Assembly: GCA_949127645.1 (NCBI GenBank)
Contig: CASBQM010000822.1
Span: 1 to 17,986, forward strand
From: Synechococcales cyanobacterium PMM_0036
GTDB lineage: Bacteria; Cyanobacteriota; Cyanobacteriia; Elainellales; Elainellaceae
DNA: 17,986 nucleotides
Direction: 5' to 3'
Positions 6,512 through 15,549 of the stretch are shown here, piece by piece. The translations under genes were made by a program, and so were the position numbers. A model generated the notes under the pieces. That model was not told where the DNA came from and searched no databases. It saw only the letters and a list, made by a program, of their open reading frames with translations. How positions within the stretch are numbered: position 1 is the first letter of the stretch; every line of letters begins with the position of its first letter.

Positions 6512-7918
6512 ATGCCTACCCCACCGTCTTCTTCTCCAGTAAGTCCAGCATCTGGTTCTTTACCATTTCCTACATCTCCAACTGTAGATCAAATAATGGC
6601 AAGTTCGCCGGAGTTAAACCGTAACCATGTAATAAAATATTTCCCATATTTAGCTGCGGAAATGGCAGCTCAAGGTTGGACAACGAGGAATCATGTAGTT
6701 GCGATAATAGCGATCGTAACAGTAGAAACTGGAACATTTGCTCCTAACCTCGAAGAGGGTGGCCCGTACAGATACGACCCTTACAGGGGCAGGGGTTTTT
6801 TTCAAATGACCTGGAAGGATTGTTATGCCGCTGCGAGTAAGGTTGTAGGGCAAGATTTAGTCGCACATCCAGATTTAGCAATGGACCCAGTTATCTCGGC
6901 AAAATGTGCAATATGGGAAGGCAGTGGAGGTCAGCTAGCTAGTCACGATCTTAGACCTTATATTAATGCCGGAGACTTTCTTAATGTACGTTATATCCTA
7001 AATACTGGAAAACCAAATAACCCTATACCTGCCCAAGAAAAAGGTAACAGGGAATTCATGGAGATTATTCAGAAATGTTTAAAAAACATTACTGGAGGAC
7101 TTAACGGTGCGGCTAGTCCGAATCAACCATCTGGTTATGGGGTAGGATGCGTAGATGCTAACAGTAATAGACAGCTTACTGGAGCGCAGTCTGCCTCTGA
7201 TGCTTTGAGTATGGCTCTAGGTATACAGTTATTAGATAATGCCAATACTCATTCTTTTCATTGTATAGTTGATGTTGCAAGTCAGCCGGATGTATTAGAT
7301 CTAGATGCCCAAAAAACTTTTAACGTTAAAGGTTTTGGAGGTGAGCTTGATGGAGAATACACAGTAAGAGAAATTGTGTATTATTTTGGGCCAACCTTAC
7401 AAGCTGAAATCTTTGCGTATAAGCCAGATCCTAATGCTCCACAAACACAAGCATTTGCCCATGACCCACTAGCTACAGGAGCAAATGGTGCTGCGGTTGT
7501 AACTGGCGCAGCTCCACCTCCAGGTGGGATAAATGGGGCAATTTATCAAGCAGCACTAGCATCCTTTGGAGCTGATTCATCGTCTGGTCCAGAAGGCGGG
7601 TATAAAGCCTGTGCTTGGTGCATAAATCATCTAGTTTTCCCAAAAGCAGGGATACAGCCTATGGGCGATACTGCTGTAGCCGAAGTAGAAGCGGCATTAA
7701 ATTCAGGCAGAGGTCAACCAGTTGTGCCATTAAATACTGCGCAGCCTGGTGACATCTGGCTTGTCCCTGGAGAGCATATTGGAGTTGTTATTGCTCCAGG
7801 TGCGGCTGTAATTCTATCCAATTCTAGCTCTAAGGCTAAGTTCAACTGGAAGGGTTCACTTGAGGAGATGGATAGATATTATCATGGTGGGAGCAAGATC
7901 TACCGAGTAACAAAATAA
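6512..7918 (+). CDS. Modular tail-hub protein with GH19-like and NlpC/P60-like domains
   Basis: 468 aa. After a Pro/Ser-rich leader (1-25), residues about 35-195 resemble GH19 chitinase/lysozyme. The candidate catalytic Glu is in TVETGTF (E72), and YRGRGFFQMT (91-100) matches the family's GRGxxQLT strand; in phages such domains cut peptidoglycan glycan. Residues about 225-305 (including FNVKGFGGELDGEYTVREIV) look like the last barrel of late-control-D hub proteins. After a Gly/Ala/Pro linker, residues about 362-468 look like an NlpC/P60-type cysteine peptidase: ACAWCINHLV (C367 the likely nucleophile, C370 the alternative), QPGDIWLV, EHIGVV (H422) and a possible third polar residue near N436. 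Start follows the previous stop by 1 nt; the stop overlaps the next ATG (TAATG). Together the two proteins carry four different wall-degrading domain types. Confidence 0.75.
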   Translation: MPTPPSSSPVSPASGSLPFPTSPTVDQIMASSPELNRNHVIKYFPYLAAEMAAQGWTTRNHVVAIIAIVTVETGTFAPNLEEGGPYRYDPYRGRGFFQMTWKDCYAAASKVVGQDLVAHPDLAMDPVISAKCAIWEGSGGQLASHDLRPYINAGDFLNVRYILNTGKPNNPIPAQEKGNREFMEIIQKCLKNITGGLNGAASPNQPSGYGVGCVDANSNRQLTGAQSASDALSMALGIQLLDNANTHSFHCIVDVASQPDVLDLDAQKTFNVKGFGGELDGEYTVREIVYYFGPTLQAEIFAYKPDPNAPQTQAFAHDPLATGANGAAVVTGAAPPPGGINGAIYQAALASFGADSSSGPEGGYKACAWCINHLVFPKAGIQPMGDTAVAEVEAALNSGRGQPVVPLNTAQPGDIWLVPGEHIGVVIAPGAAVILSNSSSKAKFNWKGSLEEMDRYYHGGSKIYRVTK

Positions 7919-8322
7919 TGCTCAATCCGTTATTCAGGGCAAAACTAACGAATACAGTTAATGGGCTTGGTATCCCAGTTGTAACGATCGACACCAATCC
8001 ATTACCTGAAGGTACATCATATCAGGTAGATCATTACACTCAATATGCTGGATATACCTTAGTAAGCTGGAGTATCAGAGTTCAAGGGAACCCTAACTAT
8101 GCTACTGGAGAAGCGCTTTGGCACAATAATATCCCTGTCGCTGTCTCTGGAGGAACGGTAAGTTTATATTCAATCCCTGATATCCCCACCACTGGACGAG
8201 CCGCTGCATTTATTACAGACAGGGATGTTTGGGATAGAGTGCATCCAAGAGTTGGAGCCTACGGAGTCCCAGCTCATATCGCGTTAATGCTCCAAGACGC
8301 AAATAACAAAAGATATGTTTAA
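7918..8322 (+). CDS. Hypothetical protein, 134 aa, last gene of hub-hydrolase cassette
   Basis: Not recognised. Its ATG overlaps the preceding stop by 1 nt (TAATG), so it is probably translated by reinitiation after the GH19/NlpC protein. The sequence is beta-rich, with many Tyr/Thr/Gly residues (QYAGYTLVSWSIRVQGNPNY, SGGTVSLYSIPDIP) and no cysteine, signal peptide or membrane helix. It may be a small virion protein that pairs with the hub, by context only. It is convergent with the terminase gene, with 20 nt between the two stops and no visible terminator hairpin in that gap. Confidence 0.7.
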   Translation: MLNPLFRAKLTNTVNGLGIPVVTIDTNPLPEGTSYQVDHYTQYAGYTLVSWSIRVQGNPNYATGEALWHNNIPVAVSGGTVSLYSIPDIPTTGRAAAFITDRDVWDRVHPRVGAYGVPAHIALMLQDANNKRYV

Positions 8323-8342
8323 TATGCGCTCCCGAACTTCTT

Positions 8343-10367
8343 TTAGATAAAGTTGATCGCATCAAAAGCCATCTCCCGACGAATACCTGGCTCGTAGAGA
8401 CTAGCAAGACAAAGAACTTCTCCGAAACTATCTGCATGAAAATAATGGTCTGGTAGACCTGATGGTTTTACCCATTGGATATCATCAACGTTTCTGCTGG
8501 ATTGACGATGAATCCGATCGCTAGTGGTGTAATGGTACAAAAAGTTACCTTTGTCTCCAGAATTGTATGAAGTATCAGCAGGAAAACTTTGTAGACTTCT
8601 AAAGATCCGATCTCGGACTGAATCTAGTCCAAAGGTGCGATCGATCAAATAGACAACAACATCTTTTTCTTGAGTCAGTTCTCTACCCCTATAGCGCTCT
8701 TTACCGTCGCCCATATCTTTTATTTTACGGATAGTCCTACGAAAGCCCAGTCCTTTTAGCTCTCCCTGATCGCCCAAAAATACCTGTCCTTTGGGAGCTG
8801 ACTTGCTATTGTAGGCATGGGGTGGATGTTTTAAAGCGTATGCAGTAGCCATGTTGTACTCTGGTTCGTTGTCTGCACAGATCAGATCAACATTATGTTC
8901 TTTCACAAAATCTTCTAGCCACTCAAATCCATTGACTTCACCCCACCATGTGATCTTTTTAAAGGCATACTTCCACTTGGCATCTTTATCCGGAAAATCA
9001 GCAAAGTGCCATTCTTGTTTTACGGCATAGCTAGAGTGTCTACCCTGATCTAGCCCGACAATGATTAAATCAGGTTTTACCTTAAACTCATCCGGCAAGG
9101 AGATGCCGACACATTTCTGTAAGTGCGATGGTTCTATCTTCCCTCCGCCCAAAGAAAAAGGCTTCCCTAAGCCTTGCTGGAACCCATCCGAGGGACTGGT
9201 GCTAGTGATTTGCTCTCTAATCCATTCGATCGGGTTAAAGAGTAAAGAAGCTAGCCTAGGTAATAGTAGCGCGACCGACTCATGCTCCACTTGCTTGTCT
9301 ATGGTGAGCTGGTGGCAAAAGTCTCTTAAAGCAATATGATTATTTACACAAATAAATTCTCCGGCAGAGATGCTATCCCGGTCTACGGCTTGCTCACAAT
9401 GCTTACATCCAATAAAAGCTGACTCTATAGGATTATCCCGATCGCTATGAAACCAAGATATGGGTCTACCGATAGGATCTGCAAATACTTTCTTTTCTAT
9501 GCCATTATCAGTTATGCTTGTGCATCTCAAGAAATTACCAAATGGGTCAAGGACTTGAGCCTTGCCGCATTCTGAGCAATTAAAGTGCCACTCAAAGCGA
9601 TACTTAGAATTTCTTACTTCTCCATCTACGATGCCACCCTCTGCGCCAGGGGTAGAGCCGCAACGAAATAACTTTGTCAATAAAGGCGATCGGTCCATCC
9701 TTCTTTTTACGATCGAAAGCACCTTGGCTGGCCATAGTTCTATCTCATCAGCAACAATACCGCAGGCGCTCCAAGATGAATAAGAAGATGCGGCTTGTCT
9801 TGCTGCTTGTTCTTCAGAACTCTTACTCTTTGTTCTGGCGTAGAAGAAACTTGCCTTAACGCCCGAAACGGTAATGCTTCTTTTTTGGTCAATGTCACTG
9901 CGACCAGTAAAAGTCCGTAAAGAACTACTCAGTAGTTTTATTGGCTCACAATGGTCAAAGGCTAACTGAATCCTAGAGCCAACGATATCGTTAAGTTTCT
10001 TATCTTCTTCAAAACCAAAACCTATGGGTAGTCTTAAATATGCCAAAAAGAATGCAGTAAAGGCAATAAGAGCTTCTGTATAGCCGACCTGAGAAGGCTT
10101 GGAGATAATCAGCCTTTCTACCCAAGGGGTTCCCAATAATAGATAAAACTCTTCTAAGAACGGTTCATCCCATCTTAAAGAATCTCCGGTATACATCCGG
10201 TAATGTTCTTTAACCCATTCTAGAAAGACATCTCCGCCCTCTTGATACCACTTGCTGATAGCTAGCTCTTTTTCTACATTCTTTTTAGCTACAAAAGCTT
10301 CTCTTTGTTTTTTATTAGAGTATGTTTGCCTCTCGATAGATTTTGACAGTGAGTTTATACTTGGCAT
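8343..10367 (-). CDS. Terminase large subunit, GpA-like
   Basis: 674 aa, close to the length of lambda gpA. It is the DNA-packaging motor and nuclease, acting at the prohead portal. N-terminal ATPase: a Walker A-like loop in ISKPSQVGYTEAL (88-100) of the GpA variant type and a Walker B IVADEIE (204-210). A zinc-ribbon-like insertion has C264/C267 and C321/C324, as in many GpA proteins. C-terminal nuclease: acidic residues in VGLDQG (D440), CADNEPEYN (D499) and HADSFGEVL (D646). The start is placed by the ATG at 10367, only 3 nt from the ATG of the divergent small-subunit-like gene; no Shine-Dalgarno sequence is visible. Large and small subunits are normally adjacent and co-directional, so opposite strands are odd. 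The product assignment is strong. Confidence 0.88.
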   Translation of the reverse strand: MPSINSLSKSIERQTYSNKKQREAFVAKKNVEKELAISKWYQEGGDVFLEWVKEHYRMYTGDSLRWDEPFLEEFYLLLGTPWVERLIISKPSQVGYTEALIAFTAFFLAYLRLPIGFGFEEDKKLNDIVGSRIQLAFDHCEPIKLLSSSLRTFTGRSDIDQKRSITVSGVKASFFYARTKSKSSEEQAARQAASSYSSWSACGIVADEIELWPAKVLSIVKRRMDRSPLLTKLFRCGSTPGAEGGIVDGEVRNSKYRFEWHFNCSECGKAQVLDPFGNFLRCTSITDNGIEKKVFADPIGRPISWFHSDRDNPIESAFIGCKHCEQAVDRDSISAGEFICVNNHIALRDFCHQLTIDKQVEHESVALLLPRLASLLFNPIEWIREQITSTSPSDGFQQGLGKPFSLGGGKIEPSHLQKCVGISLPDEFKVKPDLIIVGLDQGRHSSYAVKQEWHFADFPDKDAKWKYAFKKITWWGEVNGFEWLEDFVKEHNVDLICADNEPEYNMATAYALKHPPHAYNSKSAPKGQVFLGDQGELKGLGFRRTIRKIKDMGDGKERYRGRELTQEKDVVVYLIDRTFGLDSVRDRIFRSLQSFPADTSYNSGDKGNFLYHYTTSDRIHRQSSRNVDDIQWVKPSGLPDHYFHADSFGEVLCLASLYEPGIRREMAFDAINFI

Positions 10368-10370
10368 GAT

Positions 10371-10973
10371 ATGATGAAACTCGATAGTGTATGCAAAATA
10401 CTAATGGGCGCTAAATATCAAAAAGAAACCATTGATGCTATTCTAGAATCTATTCGTACCCAAGGAGGAGACAGAGATGCTTGTATAGCAGGAGATGTCT
10501 CCAGAACAATTTATTATAGATGGCGGCAACAACGTCCTGAGTTCAATCAAGCTGTCCTAGAAGCACAAGAACACTTCAGAAAGAATTGTGACGAAGATCT
10601 CAAAATATATGCAAAACGGGGGTTAATGGAATATTTACGAGACGGTGCGATCGAAGAATGGTCTATGCAAGAAGAAATTTATGATAACGAGCAAAATTTA
10701 ATTTCCATCAAAAAGACTCATAGAAAGACAAGACGAGGACCGCCACAGTGGGCAATCCAGAGGGTGTTAGGCAGTTCTATGGAAGAAATGGAAGCAGCCA
10801 AAATACTGGTTGAAGCCGGATGGTTTGAAGCTTCGGTGGTTGAAACGCTAGCAGAAGCACTAGAAAGCTTAAATCATAAAGCAAGAAAAGTTTTAAAGGG
10901 GTCAACTGAAGATTGTGTTAACGTAGATGAGTTTGTCCCACAAGGAGAACCAGAGGGAGAAATAAGTGCTTAG
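10371..10973 (+). CDS. Terminase small subunit-like DNA-binding protein
   Basis: 200 aa. Residues about 20-72 carry a helix-turn-helix of terminase small-subunit type: GGDRDACIAGDVSRTIYYRW followed by RPEFNQAVLEAQEHFRKN, the usual recognition helix plus PEF-A-EA pattern. In this family it binds pac/cos DNA and recruits the large subunit. The middle (RRGPPQWAIQRVLG) is typical of small subunits reporting the product of template-length checks, and the C-terminus is acidic (EDCVNVDEFVPQGEPEGE). Its ATG is 3 nt from the large-subunit ATG on the other strand; an alternative ATG at 10404 (residue 12) would widen the gap and keep the helix-turn-helix. The next gene starts inside its 3' end (8-nt overlap). 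A different helix-turn-helix protein cannot be excluded. Confidence 0.7.
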   Translation: MMKLDSVCKILMGAKYQKETIDAILESIRTQGGDRDACIAGDVSRTIYYRWRQQRPEFNQAVLEAQEHFRKNCDEDLKIYAKRGLMEYLRDGAIEEWSMQEEIYDNEQNLISIKKTHRKTRRGPPQWAIQRVLGSSMEEMEAAKILVEAGWFEASVVETLAEALESLNHKARKVLKGSTEDCVNVDEFVPQGEPEGEISA

Positions 10974-11976
10974 TCGTTTTTTCTATGTTCCGTCTGGTAA
11001 ATCTACGCCAAAAGTCACCGCTGGAAAATCTTTATACGTCATGTGTTCTGATTCAATCCAGATTCGATCTGCTGCGGTAGACGACCCAACTGCTCCTATT
11101 TTATGGAGTCAAATATCAGGAAGACAGATTACTTTTTCAGATCCAACGGTCATTAATCCGTGGGTGTTTGGTTTATCATCTGCCTCTGTGCTAGATCTTG
11201 AGTCAACGATAATTACTCTTAAGGTGACGGTAGGAACTGGGAGATATCAATCATCGGACATCTTAAGCATTTATACTGCCCCGACGTCTAAGATAGTTAA
11301 GCCAAGCATTGAAGCTTATGGATTACCATATTCACCACCTTCCACTGTTACCACCCTAGTTGCATCAGGATCTATTCCACCTAGATCTAGATCTGGTAGT
11401 TTTTATTTAGGAGACGATTCTCATCTGTACATAGGCTGGCTGATGCCAGAGATCACTAACTTACTGCATAGCACAGTTTTTCAAGTTCAGACGAATGGAA
11501 TATTTAACGATGTACAGGAGCATTTAGTCAATACTCCTATCCAGCAAGAGGTAGATATCCCTAACTTAGTTAGGATTGTAAGTCGGTATAAAAACAAGCT
11601 CACGGAGACTAAATCTTATAGCCAGCCAATTTGGATAGACAAAGATTCATTAAAGACTTTGGGCTTACCAAGTAAAACTTTAATGATAGATAGTTCTATC
11701 CCTAAGCCTGGACTAGACGATATGAAGGGAAGCGTCAATGCGTTAAGCTATGCGTTTCACATTAACATTGTACCGATCAACGTTAATAGTCCCATCGTTC
11801 AGCCAAGTATTGAGGATTTAGCTGGTGCAGTCATGCCGCAAACTTACTTTAAGTTTGCGAGACTTGTAGAAAAAGATGTTCAAGGACAAATAATACAACC
11901 AAGTATTGATGACATATTTTCATCAATGACACATTTGCCTTATCAGTTCAATACCACAAAATTAATCATAGGATAA
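10966..11976 (+). CDS. Virion-like protein with PKD/Ig-like domain and C-terminal repeats
   Basis: 336 aa. Starts with GTG, supported by a good Shine-Dalgarno sequence (AGAGGGAG, about 8 nt upstream) inside the end of the previous gene. Residues about 18-105 follow the PKD/REJ-type Ig-like pattern (SIQIRSAAVDDPTAPILWSQ, then SGRQITFSDP, ending with a SSDILSIY strand). Residues 150-225 are another beta-rich section. The C-terminus has three related units of about 32 residues, beginning IPKPGLDDM (245), IVQPSIEDL (277) and IIQPSIDDI (309), each ending in a Y-F containing strand; a divergent copy, VKPSIEAYGLPY, is at 111. This architecture suits a fibre, collar or adhesin component. It lies 6 nt before the large fibre-like gene, probably in one transcript. 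Exact role unknown. Confidence 0.65.
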   Translation: MLSRFFYVPSGKSTPKVTAGKSLYVMCSDSIQIRSAAVDDPTAPILWSQISGRQITFSDPTVINPWVFGLSSASVLDLESTIITLKVTVGTGRYQSSDILSIYTAPTSKIVKPSIEAYGLPYSPPSTVTTLVASGSIPPRSRSGSFYLGDDSHLYIGWLMPEITNLLHSTVFQVQTNGIFNDVQEHLVNTPIQQEVDIPNLVRIVSRYKNKLTETKSYSQPIWIDKDSLKTLGLPSKTLMIDSSIPKPGLDDMKGSVNALSYAFHINIVPINVNSPIVQPSIEDLAGAVMPQTYFKFARLVEKDVQGQIIQPSIDDIFSSMTHLPYQFNTTKLIIG

Positions 11977-11982
11977 ACAAAA

Positions 11983-14900
11983 ATGGAAGTTAACGGTACT
12001 GTAGCGATAAAAATCACCAATGCTGAGACTGGTGAAGTTAGAGAGCAGGTCACTTCAGGTAGTACAGTCATAGTTGACGCTGGACAAGATAATAGTGTAG
12101 TCACGGACTATGCCATTCTCCAAATGTTAAATGGGTATCAAGATAACCGTTTTCCAGCCCCAATATTCACTAATCCCGGACGGCCTGCGACAATATCTCT
12201 TAGCGTTGCGACCAACGTTCCCAAGAAAAATAATCCTAAAGTAGGTGGGATCATAGCGACTGGTTTCGTCCCACCAAATACAGTCTCTCCAGACGTATAT
12301 AGAAACGTGCCCACGCCATACGGAGAGATTCATAACCGGATATTGTTTACTGGGGCTACTAGAACATTTTCTACAGTTTGTTTGGGGTATCTGGCTTCAG
12401 CTAACTCCTATAGCAGTCAGCAAAGCACGACAGCATTGGCTTATGTGCTATTAGCGACTCCATGTTCTCAAGGTCCGACTGACATCATCGATATCCTCTA
12501 TAGGGTGCAGATTGTAAGCGGTAATGGTGGTGGGCTAAATGTGACCCCGCATTTTATAGGTGACTTTATAGCAGCGATGTTTGGCGTAATACCTAGTGGT
12601 AATACCAATTCTATAAATTTAGCTACTACCTCGACACCATGCGGATCTTCAGGGATGACCAATATCGTAGATCCCATAAACCCACTCAATTACGGTGATA
12701 ATTTTACTGCTTCATTTGCGTCATGTTACTACTACGAACCCAACTCATGTCCTTTGACTCAGACAGTTTTTCCGAAACTCTTCAAAATCAAAATGGAGAG
12801 ACAATTTGCTCAGACAGAAAGGGTAGGAAGAATAATTAACTCTGTGTTAACTGGATGCAGTGATCCCCGTGCGATTGCTTCTGGTAACGCAGCAAATACG
12901 CCAACACTTTCAGCATACAATATCCATGAGTTTTTACCTGGATCTGATCCTCAACAATTAAAGTTCTCTCATTCATCTAATGCAACAACTCCTTTCTACG
13001 ATCCTCAGACTTTAGCGTCTGGTACTGGAGATTTTAATTTTAGTGGCACATGGAATGGAATATTTCCAACAATATATAAGATTCGCATTGTAAACGGAGG
13101 GAACATTGGAACAGCTAGTTACACACTGTCAACTTTAAAGACTTTTGGTTTTACCGACAATAACTGGATAGACATTTTAGGCGTTCCCGTGCCCCTATTG
13201 AACTCCTATACTCCTTCTGTAACTGGGATACATGGCTGGAGAAAAACTGACAAAACAATTAAGTACAACAAAAGTCAGATTGTCCAGTATGATGCTTCTG
13301 GCATCACACTGCTAGATGTATTCTTTAATACTTACCACAACTGGGACTCAAATACAAACCCATCATTGAACGTTGCCAACATACACCAAGTAGCAGTAAG
13401 CTCAACAGGTAATATTTACGTAGCGTGTAGTCAAAATGGCTTGTTTAAGTGCGTCCCAGGGGGTTCTGTTACTCAACTACGGAATGTTCCTTGCTATGGC
13501 GTTGATGTTGGTAGAAATGACCGAGTCTTTGCCGTCTTCAATGATGGACTATTTAACAGTGATAGCTGGACTACGTCTCTAACTTTTAGCTATAGCGATC
13601 TGACTCCCAATAACTTTGGTGCAGTCCTTTACCTAAAAGTAGATCCAGAGAATGTAAACGACAATCTAGCTATAGCTTATTCATTAGATTCAGGTACTAC
13701 TGTCAAAGTGGTTTGGTGGAGTTTAGCTGGATTAACTGCAATTGCTGAAGGTAACTCCTATACCATCCAATCCAGTGGCACGGTACGTTCTGCAAGCCCT
13801 AATGGTTTTGACGTCTCCGACACTGGAAGTCACTGGGTACTCAATACAGGGTATAATGTTCTTCTTTATTTCAAATTAAATTGGGGAGTTCAGTCTAATT
13901 CTGACATGAGGCTCAACAGTGCCGCTTATCAAGATCCGATTTTAAACGGTTATGTCTGTTTTATTGAGGAAAACCTATTTACCGGAAGTCGCATGGTTAA
14001 CGTGACTACAGATACTTTTGTATCCTTAACAATGCAAGCTACCGATATTGGTAATGCAAGAGCGGAGTATTATTCAAGTGTCTACTTGGGAGAACAAGTT
14101 TTACTCTTAGGCAGTTTCTTGCGAGTTTCTGATTCAGGGCAATGGCAGAATTATGGCTGGGATGGAACCACATGGATGCTAGGTAACACTAACGCAAAGC
14201 TAACTCATGCTGATACTCAGACAGCTTTAGATGGACTCTCTTTAAGCTTTGTCGAAGGAACATCGTCTCGATCGTATACGGCTACGGACTACTATACTCA
14301 GGCATTCTGTTACGGTAAGTTTAAAACCAACGTAGAGACTTTGTACTATAAGCAATCTCTTTACTACAAACCATTGATAAAGAACCAAACACTTGCCGGG
14401 ACTATTCCTGCGACACCGCCATATGCAGTCGCTGTCCCAGCTTCCCCATTCGTACCTACCAACTCTTCATCAGATCTAACTTGGCATAGCTTTGAATACG
14501 ATGCTTTGCAGTTCCAAACAGTTCAGATCTCTGGCTATCAAAGTGCTGCACAGGTTTTATCAGATGGGAATACATTACCTGGCTCAAACCAAGTATCCAT
14601 AAACCCACTGACCGGAATAATGACATTCAACAGCGCAGATGCGGGTAAAACGTTAAGTGGAACTTATGCTTATGTCTCTGGAGCAGAGCCCTTGACGGCT
14701 AATCATCCAGCATCCCCGATATTGTATCCGTTATTTTGCCCTGTGCTAAATTTTGATGCAGACTCAACAGCAGACAGTAGTTCAAGAATCTTAACTGTTA
14801 CAGACGAGTCACCTTACGCCTTTAACGCTACAGCACCAACGGACGTAACTTTGTCTCCGGTAAAAATTGCTAATGGGTTAGGAACTAAGTCAGTTGGTCG

Positions 14901-15495
14901 GTTTGACGGAACAAAATATCTCAATCTTCCGGTTCCACATGCTAATTTTGACCCCAGTGCAGGCTTCACTTGTTTTGCCTTGGTTAAGCCTAACAATTCA
15001 AGCATAAACAATTATTGCACAATATTTTATCTCGGAGGATCTACTCTTGATGGTAACGGTAACGCGACAGATAACAATGCTTATCGCAATGCGATCGGAT
15101 TGTTTATATATCAACGCAACTTTACTGCGGAGTATTGGGGCGTAGACACTATTAACGATCCTTCTAAACACATTCTCACGACAGACTCAGTAATAGCTTA
15201 TGATGCTTGGGGTCTAATATCTTTTACCATAAACGATGCGGGGAATTTTCATGTCCGTTACAACGGTATCGCCAGCTTGGAGGGTACAATAACTCCTTAT
15301 CCTTTAGAAGTTGATCGTAGAGCGCTGGTTATTGGTCAGATAACCAATGAAAATACAAGTTCTGCTAATTCATATCCTTTTTATGGTGACATAGCATTTT
15401 TCAGCCTAGTGAAAACTGGGATGACTGTAACGGAGATGTCTCAAGTTGAAAAACTTATTGCTGCAAAGTTTCCTGCATTTACAGGAATAAGTTAA
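11983..15495 (+). CDS. Large tail fibre / adhesin-like protein with LamG-like C-terminus
   Basis: 1170 aa, Ser/Thr/Asn/Tyr-rich and low in Lys/Glu, as expected for a secreted or virion surface protein. The N-terminal 60 residues (VAIKITNAETGEVREQVTSG onward) may attach to the virion. Residues about 417-790 contain repeated beta units (IHQVAVSSTGNIYVACSQNG, VDVGRNDRVFAVFNDGLFN, LKVDPENVNDNLAIAYSLDS) resembling a beta-propeller. Residues about 922-1170 look like a LamG/concanavalin-like domain (DESPYAFNAT, GRFDGTKYLNLP, GFTCFALVKP, FHVRYNG, YPFYGDIAFFSLVKTGMTVTEM), usually carbohydrate-binding. There is no clear catalytic motif. It has no Shine-Dalgarno sequence, and a very strong terminator follows. 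Receptor binding is the likely job; the virion location is inferred. Confidence 0.7.
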   Translation: MEVNGTVAIKITNAETGEVREQVTSGSTVIVDAGQDNSVVTDYAILQMLNGYQDNRFPAPIFTNPGRPATISLSVATNVPKKNNPKVGGIIATGFVPPNTVSPDVYRNVPTPYGEIHNRILFTGATRTFSTVCLGYLASANSYSSQQSTTALAYVLLATPCSQGPTDIIDILYRVQIVSGNGGGLNVTPHFIGDFIAAMFGVIPSGNTNSINLATTSTPCGSSGMTNIVDPINPLNYGDNFTASFASCYYYEPNSCPLTQTVFPKLFKIKMERQFAQTERVGRIINSVLTGCSDPRAIASGNAANTPTLSAYNIHEFLPGSDPQQLKFSHSSNATTPFYDPQTLASGTGDFNFSGTWNGIFPTIYKIRIVNGGNIGTASYTLSTLKTFGFTDNNWIDILGVPVPLLNSYTPSVTGIHGWRKTDKTIKYNKSQIVQYDASGITLLDVFFNTYHNWDSNTNPSLNVANIHQVAVSSTGNIYVACSQNGLFKCVPGGSVTQLRNVPCYGVDVGRNDRVFAVFNDGLFNSDSWTTSLTFSYSDLTPNNFGAVLYLKVDPENVNDNLAIAYSLDSGTTVKVVWWSLAGLTAIAEGNSYTIQSSGTVRSASPNGFDVSDTGSHWVLNTGYNVLLYFKLNWGVQSNSDMRLNSAAYQDPILNGYVCFIEENLFTGSRMVNVTTDTFVSLTMQATDIGNARAEYYSSVYLGEQVLLLGSFLRVSDSGQWQNYGWDGTTWMLGNTNAKLTHADTQTALDGLSLSFVEGTSSRSYTATDYYTQAFCYGKFKTNVETLYYKQSLYYKPLIKNQTLAGTIPATPPYAVAVPASPFVPTNSSSDLTWHSFEYDALQFQTVQISGYQSAAQVLSDGNTLPGSNQVSINPLTGIMTFNSADAGKTLSGTYAYVSGAEPLTANHPASPILYPLFCPVLNFDADSTADSSSRILTVTDESPYAFNATAPTDVTLSPVKIANGLGTKSVGRFDGTKYLNLPVPHANFDPSAGFTCFALVKPNNSSINNYCTIFYLGGSTLDGNGNATDNNAYRNAIGLFIYQRNFTAEYWGVDTINDPSKHILTTDSVIAYDAWGLISFTINDAGNFHVRYNGIASLEGTITPYPLEVDRRALVIGQITNENTSSANSYPFYGDIAFFSLVKTGMTVTEMSQVEKLIAAKFPAFTGIS

Positions 15496-15507
15496 CTTTT
15501 TAGGCAC

Positions 15508-15549
15508 AAACAAAGGAGCCTCCTGAACGTTCAGGAGGCTCCTTTGTTT
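15508..15549. terminator. Perfect 42-nt palindromic bidirectional terminator
   Basis: Two 21-nt arms with no mismatch and no spacer (15508-15528 and 15529-15549), starting AAACAAAGGAG and ending CTCCTTTGTTT; the centre is GAACGTTC. It sits between the convergent fibre and glycoside hydrolase genes. The U-rich ends work in both directions. The last base overlaps the TAA of the minus-strand gene. Confidence 0.9.
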
